The notes below the pieces were generated by a model that made no database searches, was not told the DNA's origin, and saw nothing but the letters and a program-made list of their open reading frames with translations. Shown here one piece after another: positions 9,005-18,586 of a DNA stretch of 64,000 nucleotides. Position numbers and translations under genes: made by a program. Each line of letters begins with the position of its first letter. The first letter of the stretch is position 1. This DNA comes from Streptomyces malaysiensis subsp. samsunensis (GTDB lineage Bacteria > Actinomycetota > Actinomycetes > Streptomycetales > Streptomycetaceae), in contig NZ_JANIIC010000005.1 of assembly GCF_024519315.1 (NCBI RefSeq), positions 1 through 64,000 on the forward strand, given 5' to 3'.

Positions 9005-11071
9005 TCAGCGCCCCCGCGCGCCGTCGTCCGCGGACCTCTGGGCCGGCTGGAGCTCCCCGGCCGGGACGAGGGTGAGGAACCGCTGCTCCCACAGGGCGAA
9101 CACCTCGGCGGCCAGCGCCTCCGACAGCCCGCCCACGGCCTTGGCCAGATCCCCGAGGGTGGTGGTGCCGTCCACCGCGCCGAGCAGTTCGTACAGCTCG
9201 GGCGACACCTTCGCGGACGGGCCGCCGTCGTAGTCGAGGTGGATCTCGTGGACCTTCGTGCCCGCCGAGGCGTCAGGACCGCTGGTCCTGTGCTCGACCA
9301 GCCGGGTGACCGGGCGGAACCGCGGCACCAGAACGCCCAGATCGGGCGAGGGCTGGGCACGCACCAGACAGTCCTCCACCACCAGGGCGTCCAGGTCGGT
9401 GGTCAGGAAGCTGGTCACCACGTCGTCGAGGCTCTGCACGATGGGTTCGGCGTTGTTGTTGAAGGAGGTGTTGAGCAGCACGGGGGTGCCGGTCAGCTCG
9501 CCGAACCGCCGTACCAGCCGGTGGAAGCGCTCGCCCGACTCGGCCGAGACGACCTGCACCCGGGCGGTACCGTCCACGTGGGTGACCGCGCCGAGCTCGG
9601 TACGCCGCTCCGGCAGCACCGGCACCACGAAGGACATGAACTCGTGGTTGCCCTCCGCGCCGGAGAGGTCGAAGTAGTCGCGGGCGGCTTCGGCGGTGAC
9701 CACCGGGGCGAACGGCCGGAAGCCCTCGCGCTTCTTCACCATCGCGTTGATACGGGTCCGGTTCTCCTCGGGGCGTGCGTCCGCGACGATGCTGCGGTGG
9801 CCCAGGGCGCGGGGGCCGAACTCGGACCGGCCGTACGCCCAGCCGAGCACCTCGCCCTCGGCGAGCAGTCCGGCCGCCCTCTCCACGGCGTCTTCGGGGA
9901 ACTCCACATCGATCAGCGGCGCCCAGTCGGCCAGCCGTGCCCTGATCCGCTCCCGGGCGCCCAGCGCCGGGCCGAGGCTCGCGCTGAGCAGCCGCTTCCG
10001 GGGCCGTTGGAGAGTGCCCAGGCTCGCCGCGGCGGCGTAGGCGGCGCCCTCGCCCGCGCCCGCGTCGTGCGAGGCGGGGTGGATGAACACCTCGTCGAAG
10101 AGGCCGGACTTGAGGATCAGGCCGTTGAGGCTGGAGTTGTGGGCGACGCCGCCGCCGAAGCAGAGGCGGGACAGCCCGCTGGTCTTCGCCCAGTGCTGGA
10201 GGATGTGCAGCACGATCTTCTCGACCGCCTCCTGGAGCGCGGCGGCGAAGTCGCGGTGTGCTTGGGTGAACGGCTCGCTCTTGCGGCGCGGCCGGAAGCC
10301 CTCGGCGTAGAACAGCGGGCTGACCAGGTTCGGCACCATGATGTTGCCGTGCAGTTCGTACTCGCCGTTGTCCTGGAGGGTGTAGAGCTTGGAGAAGGTG
10401 TCGCGGTAGGTCGCGGGGTCGCCCCAGGGGGCCAGGCCCATCACCTTGTACTCGTCGCCGAAGCCGTAGCCGAGCAGATAGGTGGCGTTCAGATAGAGCC
10501 CGCCCAGTGACTTGGGCACCGGGTAGTCGGCCAGCCTCTCCAGGTGGGTGCCCTCGGCGCGGTAGACGGTGCCGGAGTGCAGTTCGCCCCGGCCGTCCAG
10601 CACCAGGACCAGCGCCGAGTCCATGCCGGAGTGCAGATATGTGGAGTACGCGTGTGCCTCGTGGTGCGGCACGTAGACGAGCTTGTCCTCCGGCAGGTCC
10701 CAGTCCAGGCCCTCCTTCAGCCGCTCCCGGATCAGCTCCCGGGAGTAGCGCAGGGGCACCCGCGGATATTCGGTGTAGAGGTGGTTGAGGACGGTGTCGA
10801 TGTGGTTCTCGGGAAAGTAGTAGCCCACCGCGTCGACGTCCTCGGGCCGCGCGCCGGCCAGGGCCAGGCACTCACGGACCGCGTTGATGGGGAATTTGGT
10901 GGTCTTCTTGATCCGGTTGAGCCGCTCCTCCTCCACCGCGGCCACGAGTTCGCCGTCGCGGATCAAGGAGGCCGCCGAGTCGTGGAAGAAGACCTCGCTC
11001 AGCCGCGGCACCACATCGGTGTCCGCGGCGGAGAAGTTGCCGTTGAGCCCGAGCACAAGCACAGTGATCAC
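9005..11071 (-). CDS. gdmN: O-carbamoyltransferase (ansamycin C7 carbamoylation)
   Basis: 688 residues, NodU/TobZ-family carbamoyltransferase with an N-terminal Kae1-like domain and a C-terminal YrdC-like domain. Visible motifs: FFHDSAASL at 29-37, the metal-site cluster HHEAHAYS at 136-143, [11 protein letters not shown] near 417-427, and [12 protein letters not shown] near residue 540. The family uses carbamoyl phosphate and ATP to form a carbamoyl adenylate and then modifies a hydroxyl; GdmN acts at the 7-OH of the progeldanamycin macrolactam. The start is GTG at 11071. Its ribosome site is weak and an in-frame GTG lies 9 bp further in, so the start is not certain. It is 52 bp downstream of gdmH in the same operon. 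Confidence 0.94.
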   Translation of the reverse strand: MITVLVLGLNGNFSAADTDVVPRLSEVFFHDSAASLIRDGELVAAVEEERLNRIKKTTKFPINAVRECLALAGARPEDVDAVGYYFPENHIDTVLNHLYTEYPRVPLRYSRELIRERLKEGLDWDLPEDKLVYVPHHEAHAYSTYLHSGMDSALVLVLDGRGELHSGTVYRAEGTHLERLADYPVPKSLGGLYLNATYLLGYGFGDEYKVMGLAPWGDPATYRDTFSKLYTLQDNGEYELHGNIMVPNLVSPLFYAEGFRPRRKSEPFTQAHRDFAAALQEAVEKIVLHILQHWAKTSGLSRLCFGGGVAHNSSLNGLILKSGLFDEVFIHPASHDAGAGEGAAYAAAASLGTLQRPRKRLLSASLGPALGARERIRARLADWAPLIDVEFPEDAVERAAGLLAEGEVLGWAYGRSEFGPRALGHRSIVADARPEENRTRINAMVKKREGFRPFAPVVTAEAARDYFDLSGAEGNHEFMSFVVPVLPERRTELGAVTHVDGTARVQVVSAESGERFHRLVRRFGELTGTPVLLNTSFNNNAEPIVQSLDDVVTSFLTTDLDALVVEDCLVRAQPSPDLGVLVPRFRPVTRLVEHRTSGPDASAGTKVHEIHLDYDGGPSAKVSPELYELLGAVDGTTTLGDLAKAVGGLSEALAAEVFALWEQRFLTLVPAGELQPAQRSADDGARGR

Positions 11072-11123
11072 CCAAACCAGTCGGAGGCGAACGCGAGGAT
11101 GCGGGGCGGGAGTCGCCCGCCGG

Positions 11124-12236
11124 TCACCGGGAGCGCGGCAGCGCCGCGTCGGCGAGCTCAGGCGCGGTCAGCCGCAGCGTGGTCGGGGCCGGCTGGAACG
11201 CGGGGGTGAGGTGGAGGCGTTCGACGCCCTCCTCGCCGGGGGCCGCGAGGGCGGCGGTGCAGGCGCAGCCGGCATCGGCGAACCCGGCGAAGCGGTAGGC
11301 GACCTCCATCATCCGGTTGCGGTCGGTGCGCCGGAAGTCGGCGGCCAGGTGCACCCCGGCACGCGCCGCCTGGTCGGCCAGCCAGCTCAGCAGGGTGGAC
11401 CCGGCGCCGTAGGAGACCACACGGCAGGAGGTGGCGAGCAGTTTCAGATGCCACACCGCCGGATGGCGTTCCAGCAGCACGATGCCGACGGCGCCGTGCG
11501 GGCCGAACCGGTCGGCCATCGTGATGACCAGCATCTCGTGCGCGGGGTCGGTGAGCAGTCCGCGCAGTACGGAGTCGGAGTAGTGCACACCGGTGGCGTT
11601 CATCTGGCTGGTGCGCAGGGTCAGTTCCTCGACCCGGGACAGCTCCCGCTCGGTGGCGCGGGAGATGGCCATCTCGATGTCCAGGGTGCGCAGGAACTCC
11701 TCGTCGGGTCCGCCGAACTCCGCCCGCTCGGCGTCACGGCGGAACCCCGACTGGTACATGGTGCGCCGCTGCCGTGAGTCCACGGTGACCACGGCGGGGC
11801 TGAACTCGGGCAGCCCGGTGAGCCCGGCCACGTCCTCGGCGGTGTAGCAGCGCACCTCGGGGAGCCGGTAGCCGACCTCGGCGCGCTCGGCGGGCTGGTC
11901 GTCCACGAAGGCCATGGCACGGTGTGCGAAGTTCAGCCGCTCCGCGATGGCACGCACCGATTCCGACTTGGGCCCCCAGCCGATGTGCGGCAGCACGAAG
12001 TACTCGGCGAGGCCCAGCGCCTCCAGGCGCGCCCAGGCGTGGTCGTGGTCGTTCTTGCTGGCGATCGACTGGAGAATGCCGCGATCGTCGAGGGTGGTGA
12101 TGACATCGCGCACCCACGCGAACGGCGGCACCTCGCCGTCCTCGAGCAGGGTGCCGCGCCAGAGTGTGTTGTCGAGGTCCCAGACGAGACATTTGACGGC
12201 CGCCGTCGGCTCGCTCACGGGCTTCCCCTCCGTCAT
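11124..12236 (-). CDS. gdmH: FkbH-like HAD-superfamily glyceryl transferase/phosphatase for methoxymalonyl-ACP
   Basis: 370 residues. The N-terminal HAD motif is DLDNTLWRG with Asp20 and Asp22, followed by [10 protein letters not shown] (motif II region) and [11 protein letters not shown] (motif IV), then a C-terminal GNAT-like region. FkbH-type proteins take 1,3-bisphosphoglycerate, remove phosphate and load a glyceryl unit onto the dedicated ACP (GdmJ). ATG overlaps the gdmI stop by 4 bp (12233-12236), so translation is coupled within gdmK-J-I-H. Confidence 0.94.
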   Translation of the reverse strand: MTEGKPVSEPTAAVKCLVWDLDNTLWRGTLLEDGEVPPFAWVRDVITTLDDRGILQSIASKNDHDHAWARLEALGLAEYFVLPHIGWGPKSESVRAIAERLNFAHRAMAFVDDQPAERAEVGYRLPEVRCYTAEDVAGLTGLPEFSPAVVTVDSRQRRTMYQSGFRRDAERAEFGGPDEEFLRTLDIEMAISRATERELSRVEELTLRTSQMNATGVHYSDSVLRGLLTDPAHEMLVITMADRFGPHGAVGIVLLERHPAVWHLKLLATSCRVVSYGAGSTLLSWLADQAARAGVHLAADFRRTDRNRMMEVAYRFAGFADAGCACTAALAAPGEEGVERLHLTPAFQPAPTTLRLTAPELADAALPRSR

Positions 12237-13345
12237 GGTCGCACCTTCTTCCGCATGTGCTGGGCGAGCACGAGCTGGCAGATCTCGCTGGTGCCCTCGA
12301 TGACTTCCATCAGCTTCGCGTCGCGGTACGCGCGGGCCACCACATGGCCGTCGGACGCCCCGGCCGACGCCAGGAGCTGTACGGCGCGTGCCGCGCCCTG
12401 TGCCGCCTCGCGCGAGGCGACGTACTTCGCGTGCACCGCGTCGACGGCCATGTCGGGCGAACCGGTGTCCCAGGAGGCGCTGGCGTGTTCACAGGCCCGG
12501 GTGGCGTGCCGCTCCGCGACGTACAGCTCGGCCAGGTGCCGGGCCACCAACTGGTGCTCGGCGAGCGCCCGGCCGGACTGCTCCCGGCTGGCGGTGTGCG
12601 TGGCGGCGGCGTCCAGGCACGCGCGCAGGATGCCGACGCACCCCCAGGCCACGGACATGCGCCCGTAGGTGAGCGCGGCGGTGGTCGCCAGGGGAAGCGG
12701 CAGCCCGGTGCCGCCGAGTACATGCCCGGCGGGCACCCGGACCGCGTCCAGGGTGATGTTCGCGTGACCGGCGGCGCGGCAGCCCAGGGGGTTCTCCACC
12801 CGTGTGATGCGCACTCCGGGTGTCCGGGCGGGCACGACCACGGCCGTGGCGCCGCCCCGGTACTTCCCGAACACCAGCAGCAGATCGGCGTAGTGGGCGG
12901 CGGTGATCCACACCTTCCGTCCGGTGACGACCACCTCGGCGCCGTCGTCGGCGATCTCGGTCTCCATCGCCGACAGGTCGCTGCCGGCGCCGGGTTCGCT
13001 GAATCCGACCGCCGCCAGGTCACCGGAGGTCAGCCGGGGCAGAAAGGTGTCCCACTGCTCGGTGCCGCCGAGCCTGCGCACCGTCCACGCCGCCATGCCC
13101 TGCGAGGTCATCACGCTGCGCAGGGAGCTGCACCGGGCGCCGACCCGCGCGGTGAGCTCCCCGCCTGCCCGGCTGTCCAGTCCGGTGCCGCCGTGCTCGG
13201 GGCCGACCTGTGCGCACAGCACACCGGAGGCGCCGAGTTTGACCAGGAGGTCGCGGGGCAGTTCCCCGGCCAGGTCCCAGGCGTCGGCCCGGTCCCCGAT
13301 CAACCCGCTGACCAGCTCCGCGTGGTCGGTGGCGGCGTCGGTCAC
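12233..13345 (-). CDS. gdmI: Acyl-CoA dehydrogenase-type flavoprotein for methoxymalonyl-ACP (FkbI-like)
   Basis: 370 residues with the acyl-CoA dehydrogenase fold. SEPGAGSDLSAMETEI and KVWITAAHYADL mark the middle β-domain, and VIEGTSEICQLVLAQH carries the catalytic-Glu region near the C-terminus. Together with GdmK it oxidises ACP-bound glyceryl to hydroxymalonyl before methylation. I place the start at GTG 13345, which overlaps the gdmJ stop as GTGA. The open frame continues further upstream, but that part runs through gdmJ in another frame and is not coding. Confidence 0.92.
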   Translation of the reverse strand: MTDAATDHAELVSGLIGDRADAWDLAGELPRDLLVKLGASGVLCAQVGPEHGGTGLDSRAGGELTARVGARCSSLRSVMTSQGMAAWTVRRLGGTEQWDTFLPRLTSGDLAAVGFSEPGAGSDLSAMETEIADDGAEVVVTGRKVWITAAHYADLLLVFGKYRGGATAVVVPARTPGVRITRVENPLGCRAAGHANITLDAVRVPAGHVLGGTGLPLPLATTAALTYGRMSVAWGCVGILRACLDAAATHTASREQSGRALAEHQLVARHLAELYVAERHATRACEHASASWDTGSPDMAVDAVHAKYVASREAAQGAARAVQLLASAGASDGHVVARAYRDAKLMEVIEGTSEICQLVLAQHMRKKVRP

Positions 13346-13617
13346 GGCTTGACCCCGCGCAGCCGCAGGACCATCGCGGTCATCGCGTTCACCGTACGGA
13401 AGTTGTCCAGCGCCAGATCGGGGCCGCTGATCACCACGTCGAAGGACGACTCCAGGTGCACGACCAGTTCCATGGCGAACATCGAGGACACGGCGCCGGT
13501 GCTGAACAGGTCGGTGTCCGGGTCCCAGGTCTGCTTGGTGCGCTGTTCGAGGAACTGCTGTACCTCCTGCGCCACCGTCTCGGCGGTGTGGCTGCCCTGC
13601 TCGGATGAGATGGTCAC
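13342..13617 (-). CDS. gdmJ: Discrete acyl carrier protein for methoxymalonyl unit (FkbJ-like)
   Basis: 91 residues. The carrier motif reads FSTGAVSSMFAMEL. Ser45 is the likely phosphopantetheine site, with Ser44 where most carriers have Asp. It carries the glyceryl to methoxymalonyl intermediates for two PKS modules. The GTG start at 13617 overlaps the gdmK stop (GTGA) and has GGAAGGAG inside the end of gdmK as its ribosome site. The stop overlaps gdmI in the same way. Confidence 0.93.
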   Translation of the reverse strand: MTISSEQGSHTAETVAQEVQQFLEQRTKQTWDPDTDLFSTGAVSSMFAMELVVHLESSFDVVISGPDLALDNFRTVNAMTAMVLRLRGVKP

Positions 13618-14480
13618 GCCAACTCCTTCCCGTATGCGTAGAACCCGCGGCCCGACTTGCGGCCCAGGTGGCCGTCGCGGACCTTCTCCAGCAGCAATTC
13701 GCTCGGTGCGCACCGGGCGTCGCCGGTGCGTTCATGCAGCACGCGCAGCGAGTCGGCGAGGTTGTCCAGGCCGATCAGGTCCGCGGTGCGCAGCGGTCCG
13801 GTGCGGTGGCCCAGGCAGTCCCGCATGAGGACGTCCACGGCCTCCGCCGTCGCCGTGCCCTCCTGCACCACACGGATCGCGTCGTTGATCATCGGGTGCA
13901 GCACCCGGCTGGTGACGAACCCCGGCCCGTCGCCGACGACGACCGGCTTGCGCTCCAGCGCGCGCAGCAGATCCGTCACGGCGGCCATCGCCGTTTCCCC
14001 GGTACGGGGGCCGCGGATCACCTCCACCGTGGGGATCAGATAGGGCGGGTTCATGAAGTGGGTGCCGACCAGCCGTGCCGGATCGGCGATGAACCCGGCC
14101 AGTTCGTCGATCGGGATGGAGGAGGTGTTCGAGATCAGCGGCACCCGCCCGCCGGTGAGCCCGGCGACCGCTTCGAGCACCTTGGCCTTGGTGGGGGTGT
14201 CCTCGGTGACGGCCTCCACCACGGCGGTGGCCTCCCGGCCGTCGGCCGGGGACGCGGTGACCGTCAGCTCGCCGGGCGGCCGGTCGGCGGGCAGGGCTCG
14301 CATGAGCTGGGCCATGCGGAGCCGTTCGGTGACCGCGGCCCGCGTCCGGCCGGCCTTGGCCTCGTCCACCTCGACGACCGTCACCGGGATTCCGTGCCCC
14401 ACGGCGAGAGAGGTGATCCCCAGTCCCATTGTTCCCGCACCCAGCACCGTGAGCCGGTGCGCTTCCGCATGTCCGCTCAT
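13614..14480 (-). CDS. gdmK: 3-hydroxyacyl-CoA dehydrogenase-like oxidoreductase for methoxymalonyl-ACP (FkbK-like)
   Basis: 288 residues. The N-terminal Rossmann motif is [10 protein letters not shown] near residues 12-21, and [11 protein letters not shown] and [14 protein letters not shown] are typical of 3-hydroxyacyl-CoA dehydrogenases. It oxidises the hydroxyl of glyceryl-ACP. ATG at 14480 has GGAGGCG upstream. It is the first gene of the leftward gdmK-J-I-H-N operon and shares a 245-bp divergent promoter region with gdmG. Confidence 0.93.
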   Translation of the reverse strand: MSGHAEAHRLTVLGAGTMGLGITSLAVGHGIPVTVVEVDEAKAGRTRAAVTERLRMAQLMRALPADRPPGELTVTASPADGREATAVVEAVTEDTPTKAKVLEAVAGLTGGRVPLISNTSSIPIDELAGFIADPARLVGTHFMNPPYLIPTVEVIRGPRTGETAMAAVTDLLRALERKPVVVGDGPGFVTSRVLHPMINDAIRVVQEGTATAEAVDVLMRDCLGHRTGPLRTADLIGLDNLADSLRVLHERTGDARCAPSELLLEKVRDGHLGRKSGRGFYAYGKELA

Positions 14481-14725
14481 CAATCGCCTCCGCAGCGCGT
14501 TGTGAACAACGTGCCGACCATGACACGCGCTTGTCGCGTTCACGATATTCTCGGGGCGGTCACGCAAATCCCCTAATGATCCCCCCTACACCCCCCTCAG
14601 CCCGGAATACGGGTTCCGGCATTCCGCGGGACGCCATTGCGCGGCACACCGGCGGATTCCTAGCATTGGCCGCATTGACTTTCCCCGGACCTTCCCTTTC
14701 CACCTTTGCGGGGTGTGGCAGTCCA
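14481..14725. promoter_or_regulatory. Divergent promoter region gdmK / gdmG
   Basis: 245 bp with lower GC than its surroundings (for example 14535-14580), between the divergent gdmK and gdmG starts. It must hold promoters for both halves of the methoxymalonyl-ACP pathway. I cannot pick -35/-10 boxes with confidence. Confidence 0.5.
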
Positions 14726-15382
14726 ATGGCTCAGCAAGTCGATGTGACCGAAGAAATTCTCGGCTATGTCCGGGAACTGTCCCTGCGCGACGACGAGGTC
14801 CTGGCCGGGCTGCGGGCGGAAACCGCGGGTCTGCCGGCCGCACAGGCCATGCAGGTGATGCCCGAGGAGGGCCAGCTCCTCGGGCTGCTGGTGCGGCTCG
14901 TCGGCGCCCGTTCGGTGCTGGAGATCGGCACCTTCACCGGCTACAGCACACTGTGCATGGCGCGGGCCCTGCCGGCCGACGGCACGCTGATCACCTGCGA
15001 CGTCACGGAGAAGTGGCCGGGGCTCGGGCGTCCGTTCTGGGAGCGCGCCGAAGTGGCGGGCCGCATCGATGTGCGCATCGGTGACGCGAAGGACACACTG
15101 GCCGGACTGCGGCGGGCGGGCCGGGAGTTCGACCTGGTCTTCATCGACGCGGACAAGACCGGCTACGCGCACTATTACGAGGAGTCACTGGCGATGCTCC
15201 GGCGCGGCGGCCTCATCGTCCTGGACAACACCCTCTTCTTCGGCCGGGTGACCGACCCCGCCGCACAGGACGCCGACACCACGGCACTGCGCGAGATGAA
15301 CAAACTGCTCCGGGAGGACGGACGCGTCGAGATCAGCATGCTCACCGTGGGTGATGGGATCACGCTCGCGGTCAAACGCTGA
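14726..15382 (+). CDS. gdmG: SAM-dependent O-methyltransferase for methoxymalonyl-ACP (FkbG-like)
   Basis: 218 residues, caffeoyl-CoA O-methyltransferase family. The SAM-binding motif is [12 protein letters not shown] and the metal/catalytic region is [15 protein letters not shown]. It methylates the hydroxyl of hydroxymalonyl-ACP. The chosen ATG ([12 protein letters not shown]) gives the usual family length; the frame is open about 195 bp upstream, but that would add an unrelated extension. It is divergent from gdmK although it works in the same pathway. A 15-bp hairpin follows. Confidence 0.93.
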   Translation: MAQQVDVTEEILGYVRELSLRDDEVLAGLRAETAGLPAAQAMQVMPEEGQLLGLLVRLVGARSVLEIGTFTGYSTLCMARALPADGTLITCDVTEKWPGLGRPFWERAEVAGRIDVRIGDAKDTLAGLRRAGREFDLVFIDADKTGYAHYYEESLAMLRRGGLIVLDNTLFFGRVTDPAAQDADTTALREMNKLLREDGRVEISMLTVGDGITLAVKR

Positions 15383-15398
15383 GTCCTCGCCTGCCTTG

Positions 15399-15435
15399 AC
15401 GGCCACTTCCCGGGGCCCTCCCGGGAAGTGGCCGT
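15399..15435. terminator. Bidirectional hairpin terminator between gdmG and gdmRI
   Basis: Perfect 15-bp stem: 15399-15413 (core GGCCACTTCCCGG) pairs with 15421-15435 around a 7-nt loop. It lies between the convergent ends of gdmG and gdmRI. Confidence 0.85.
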
Positions 15436-15489
15436 TCGCGGTCGGTGCTCATGTCGGTGCCGGGCGGCGCTCCGGCCGGGGCGCCGCCG

Positions 15490-18273
15490 TCACGCCAACT
15501 CCATGCGGTCCGCGTACAGTTCGGTGGGCAGCTGCTCCCGGTGCTTGATGTCCAGCTTGCGGAAGACCCGGGTCAGATGCTGCTCCACCGTGCTGGCCGT
15601 GACATACAGCTTCCCGGCGATCTCCCGGTTGGTGTAGCCCATGGCGGCCAGCGACGCGACACGCCGTTCGGAGTGCGTCAGCCGCTCGATCCCGGCGTCC
15701 GCCTTCGGCGCCGGCGCCACGGCCTGGGACTGGTCGTCCGCCGGCAGCCACTCCTCGTACAGCGACGCGGCGTCGCACATCTTCGCCACATGCCAGGCCC
15801 GGCGCATGGTCCGGCGGGCCTGCTTCTTCTCGCCGAGCGCGTGGTACGCCTGGCTGAGGTCCCACAGCGTGCGGGCCAGCTCGTACTTGTCCTCCTGCTC
15901 GGTGAACAGCCCCACCGCCTCGTTGAGCAGCTGCGGCCGCCGCTTGGCCGAGCTGGTGGCGGCCAGGAGGCGCAAGGACTGCCCGCGGGCCCGGGCGCCG
16001 TCCGTATGCGGACGGCTGAGCTGCTGGTAGACCAGGATCCGGGCCCGGTCGTGGTTGCCCTGCGCGAGCCATGCCTCCGCCGCGCCGATCCGCCATGGCA
16101 CCGGGTCACAGCCGCTGCTCAGCCCCCAGTCGGTGAGCAGCTCGCCGCACAGCAGAAAGTCCGCGAGCGCGGCCTGGTGCCGGCCGGCCGCCAGGAAGTA
16201 GTGGCCGCGCGCGTACAGGTAGTGCAGCCCGTAGGAGCTTTTGAACATGGCGTTGGGCACGGTCTGCGCGACGTGGAACCCCGCCTCCTCGTGCCGGCCC
16301 ATCCGCGTACACGCCAGGATCAGGGAGCCGAGCGGCAGCCCGACCGCGACACCCCAGGCGCCGGGGGAGGCGTGGGTGAGGGCGGCCCGGGACCGCTCCG
16401 CGGCCTCGGCGAGGTCACCTCGGCGCAGCGCGATCTCCGACCTGGCCGCCGCCAGCACCGCCTGCCGCATCGGGACGTGCGGCCCCGCGCCGGTCTCGCC
16501 GAGCGCCCCCTCGCACCATGCGGACGCCAGGTCGATCCGGCCGCCGTAGACCAGCGCGAGCAGGGCGAACAGCCCGGCCTGCTCCTGGCACGCCGGGTCG
16601 TGGCCGAGCTGGAGTTCGCGCAGCACCTCCTCGGCCCGCCGGACGGTGTCATGGGTCTGCCCGCCGGTGAGCACGTCCGCCAGTACGGTGCCGGCCCGTG
16701 GCCACACCGCCGCCCGCGTCGCGGCGGAGCCACCGTGGTGCGCCGGGGCCGGCCGCCGCTCCGCGAGCCAGGGGTAGGTGCAGGTGAGCGCGGCCTCGAT
16801 GGCATGGAGCTGGTCGGTGGCGGCGGGGTCCTCGCGCAGATGGGCGAGGAGCCCCTCCACCTCGGTCAGCCCGCCCTTCCACAGCAGCTGCATGAGCAGG
16901 GTGACGCTGTCGGGGAGGCCGAGCCGGCCGGCGCGGACGGCGCCGTACAGCGGTGTGTGGTGCCGGGTGGCGGTGGACGGGTTGATCTTCCATTCCGCCT
17001 CGGCGAGCTTCGCCTGCAAGGCGGCGCGCCGCTCCTGGTGCGGACACTGTTCGAGGGACTGCTCCAGTAAGTCGACGGCGACGGACGCCTCTTCGCCCAC
17101 CGCCACCTGCTCGGCCACTTCCAGCAGCAGCTCCGGCGACCATGAATCGGGGATCCGCCCGGCCCGCACCAGATGACGGGCGATCGTGGTGGCGGGCCTG
17201 CCCTGGTCGTGCAGCAGCCGCGCGGCCCGCTGGTGCAGGGTCCTGCGGGCCCGCGCCGGCATGTCGTTGAGCACGCTCAGCCGCGCCGCCTCCTGCCGGA
17301 ACGCGCCCTCGTCCATCAGCCCGGCGCCGGTCAGCGCCGCCAGCACCTGGCCGATGGGCTCGGGCTCATGTCGGGTCAGCCAGGCCAGGTCGGTGGCGGG
17401 CAGGGAGAAGCCCACCACGGCCAGCGCGCGCACCACGTCCAGGAAGATCGGCTCATTGCGGTGCAGACAGCTCAGGAAGGACTGGCCATAGCCGGTCTGG
17501 CGGGCCTCGCCATGCTCGCGGTAGTCGGCCAGCAGGGTGTGCAGCAGCAGCCGGTTGCCACCGGTGGCGGCGTAGACATCGCCGGAGCGGGGGCTCGCGG
17601 TCTCCCCCAGCTCCGCCACGACCACGTCGGCCACCTCGTCGGGGGTGAGCGGGCCGAGGCCGATCCGGTGCATGCGCTGGGAGCGCAGCAGTTCGTAGCG
17701 GAGCGGCAGGGTGGGCGCGGGCAGGCTCAGATCATCGGTGAACACGGCGGCGATCCGTGCCGAGTCCAGCCGCCGCACCAGTTGGAGGAGGAAGTGCGCG
17801 GAGGCCGGATCGCTGTGGCGCACATCGTCCACGGCGAGCAGCAGCGGGGTGTGTTCCGCGTAGTCGATCAGCGAGGTGCACAGCCGATGGCACAGCCGGG
17901 CGATCTCGGCCCGGTCCACCGGGTCGCTGGTCCCGCGGAGGATGTCCGGCAGCCCCGGCACCTCGGGTGGGCCGCCCGGTGACTTCCAGGCGCCGCGGGC
18001 CAGTTGGGAGACGACACCGAAGGGAAGATCCCGCTCGGAGGGGGAACACGTCGCCGTGATGACGAGCCGGCCGGCCGCCGCGGCCCGCTCGGAGAACGAC
18101 CGGAGCAGGGTGGTCTTACCGCATGCCAGCGGTCCGTCCAGGAGAAGAGCCTGCCCGGGGCGCACCAAAGAGTCACCGAACGCGTGTCCGAGGTGCGCCG
18201 CGGCATTCAATACCGTGTCCATCGGACGGGAATTCCGCTCGGTATTCACCGGCATGGCATAGCTGAAGGGCAT
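15490..18273 (-). CDS. gdmRI: LAL-family (large ATP-binding LuxR) pathway activator
   Basis: 927 residues. Walker A GPLACGKTT is at 47-55, and Walker B-like LLLAVDDVRHSD near 130. A long helical repeat region follows, then a C-terminal LuxR helix-turn-helix (LTHSERRVASLAAMGYTNRE, then TASTVEQHLTRVFRKL). Such regulators activate the cluster genes for many macrolides and ansamycins. Codon 402 (17070-17068, VAVDLLEQ) is a TTA leucine codon, rare in Streptomyces and read by the bldA tRNA. Later in-frame ATGs at 18255 and 18222 are possible starts, as the site before 18273 is weak. Confidence 0.92.
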   Translation of the reverse strand: MPFSYAMPVNTERNSRPMDTVLNAAAHLGHAFGDSLVRPGQALLLDGPLACGKTTLLRSFSERAAAAGRLVITATCSPSERDLPFGVVSQLARGAWKSPGGPPEVPGLPDILRGTSDPVDRAEIARLCHRLCTSLIDYAEHTPLLLAVDDVRHSDPASAHFLLQLVRRLDSARIAAVFTDDLSLPAPTLPLRYELLRSQRMHRIGLGPLTPDEVADVVVAELGETASPRSGDVYAATGGNRLLLHTLLADYREHGEARQTGYGQSFLSCLHRNEPIFLDVVRALAVVGFSLPATDLAWLTRHEPEPIGQVLAALTGAGLMDEGAFRQEAARLSVLNDMPARARRTLHQRAARLLHDQGRPATTIARHLVRAGRIPDSWSPELLLEVAEQVAVGEEASVAVDLLEQSLEQCPHQERRAALQAKLAEAEWKINPSTATRHHTPLYGAVRAGRLGLPDSVTLLMQLLWKGGLTEVEGLLAHLREDPAATDQLHAIEAALTCTYPWLAERRPAPAHHGGSAATRAAVWPRAGTVLADVLTGGQTHDTVRRAEEVLRELQLGHDPACQEQAGLFALLALVYGGRIDLASAWCEGALGETGAGPHVPMRQAVLAAARSEIALRRGDLAEAAERSRAALTHASPGAWGVAVGLPLGSLILACTRMGRHEEAGFHVAQTVPNAMFKSSYGLHYLYARGHYFLAAGRHQAALADFLLCGELLTDWGLSSGCDPVPWRIGAAEAWLAQGNHDRARILVYQQLSRPHTDGARARGQSLRLLAATSSAKRRPQLLNEAVGLFTEQEDKYELARTLWDLSQAYHALGEKKQARRTMRRAWHVAKMCDAASLYEEWLPADDQSQAVAPAPKADAGIERLTHSERRVASLAAMGYTNREIAGKLYVTASTVEQHLTRVFRKLDIKHREQLPTELYADRMELA

Positions 18274-18586
18274 GTTGAGGGTCCCCGATCGAGGTCGACG
18301 AAATGCGGACTCGCGATCCTTGAATCAGACCGAACGTTGATCGGGAAACGATTCCATCAGTGCGTCCACATCAGCATCAACCCCTACCGGAACCTCCGCC
18401 CCCTAACCCGCCCCACCGCATCTCGTCCAGCACACCGCGCTGTTCAGTTATCCGGGACGCACGCCGCACGGTCAACCCCCTATCGAGGCGGCGTGCCCCT
18501 AAAGCGAAGAGGCGATGAATGCCGTGGCGTATCCCCGTTCCGGCCATTCCGCTTCGTGGCGGTCGCCCCTTCCGGATCGCGCCGTG
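18274..18586. promoter_or_regulatory. Promoter region upstream of gdmRI
   Basis: 313 bp between the gdmRI start and the gdmO stop. The stretch 18300-18380 is the least GC-rich and probably holds the gdmRI promoter. I see no ORF with streptomycete codon use, no clear operator, and no strong hairpin behind gdmO. Confidence 0.4.
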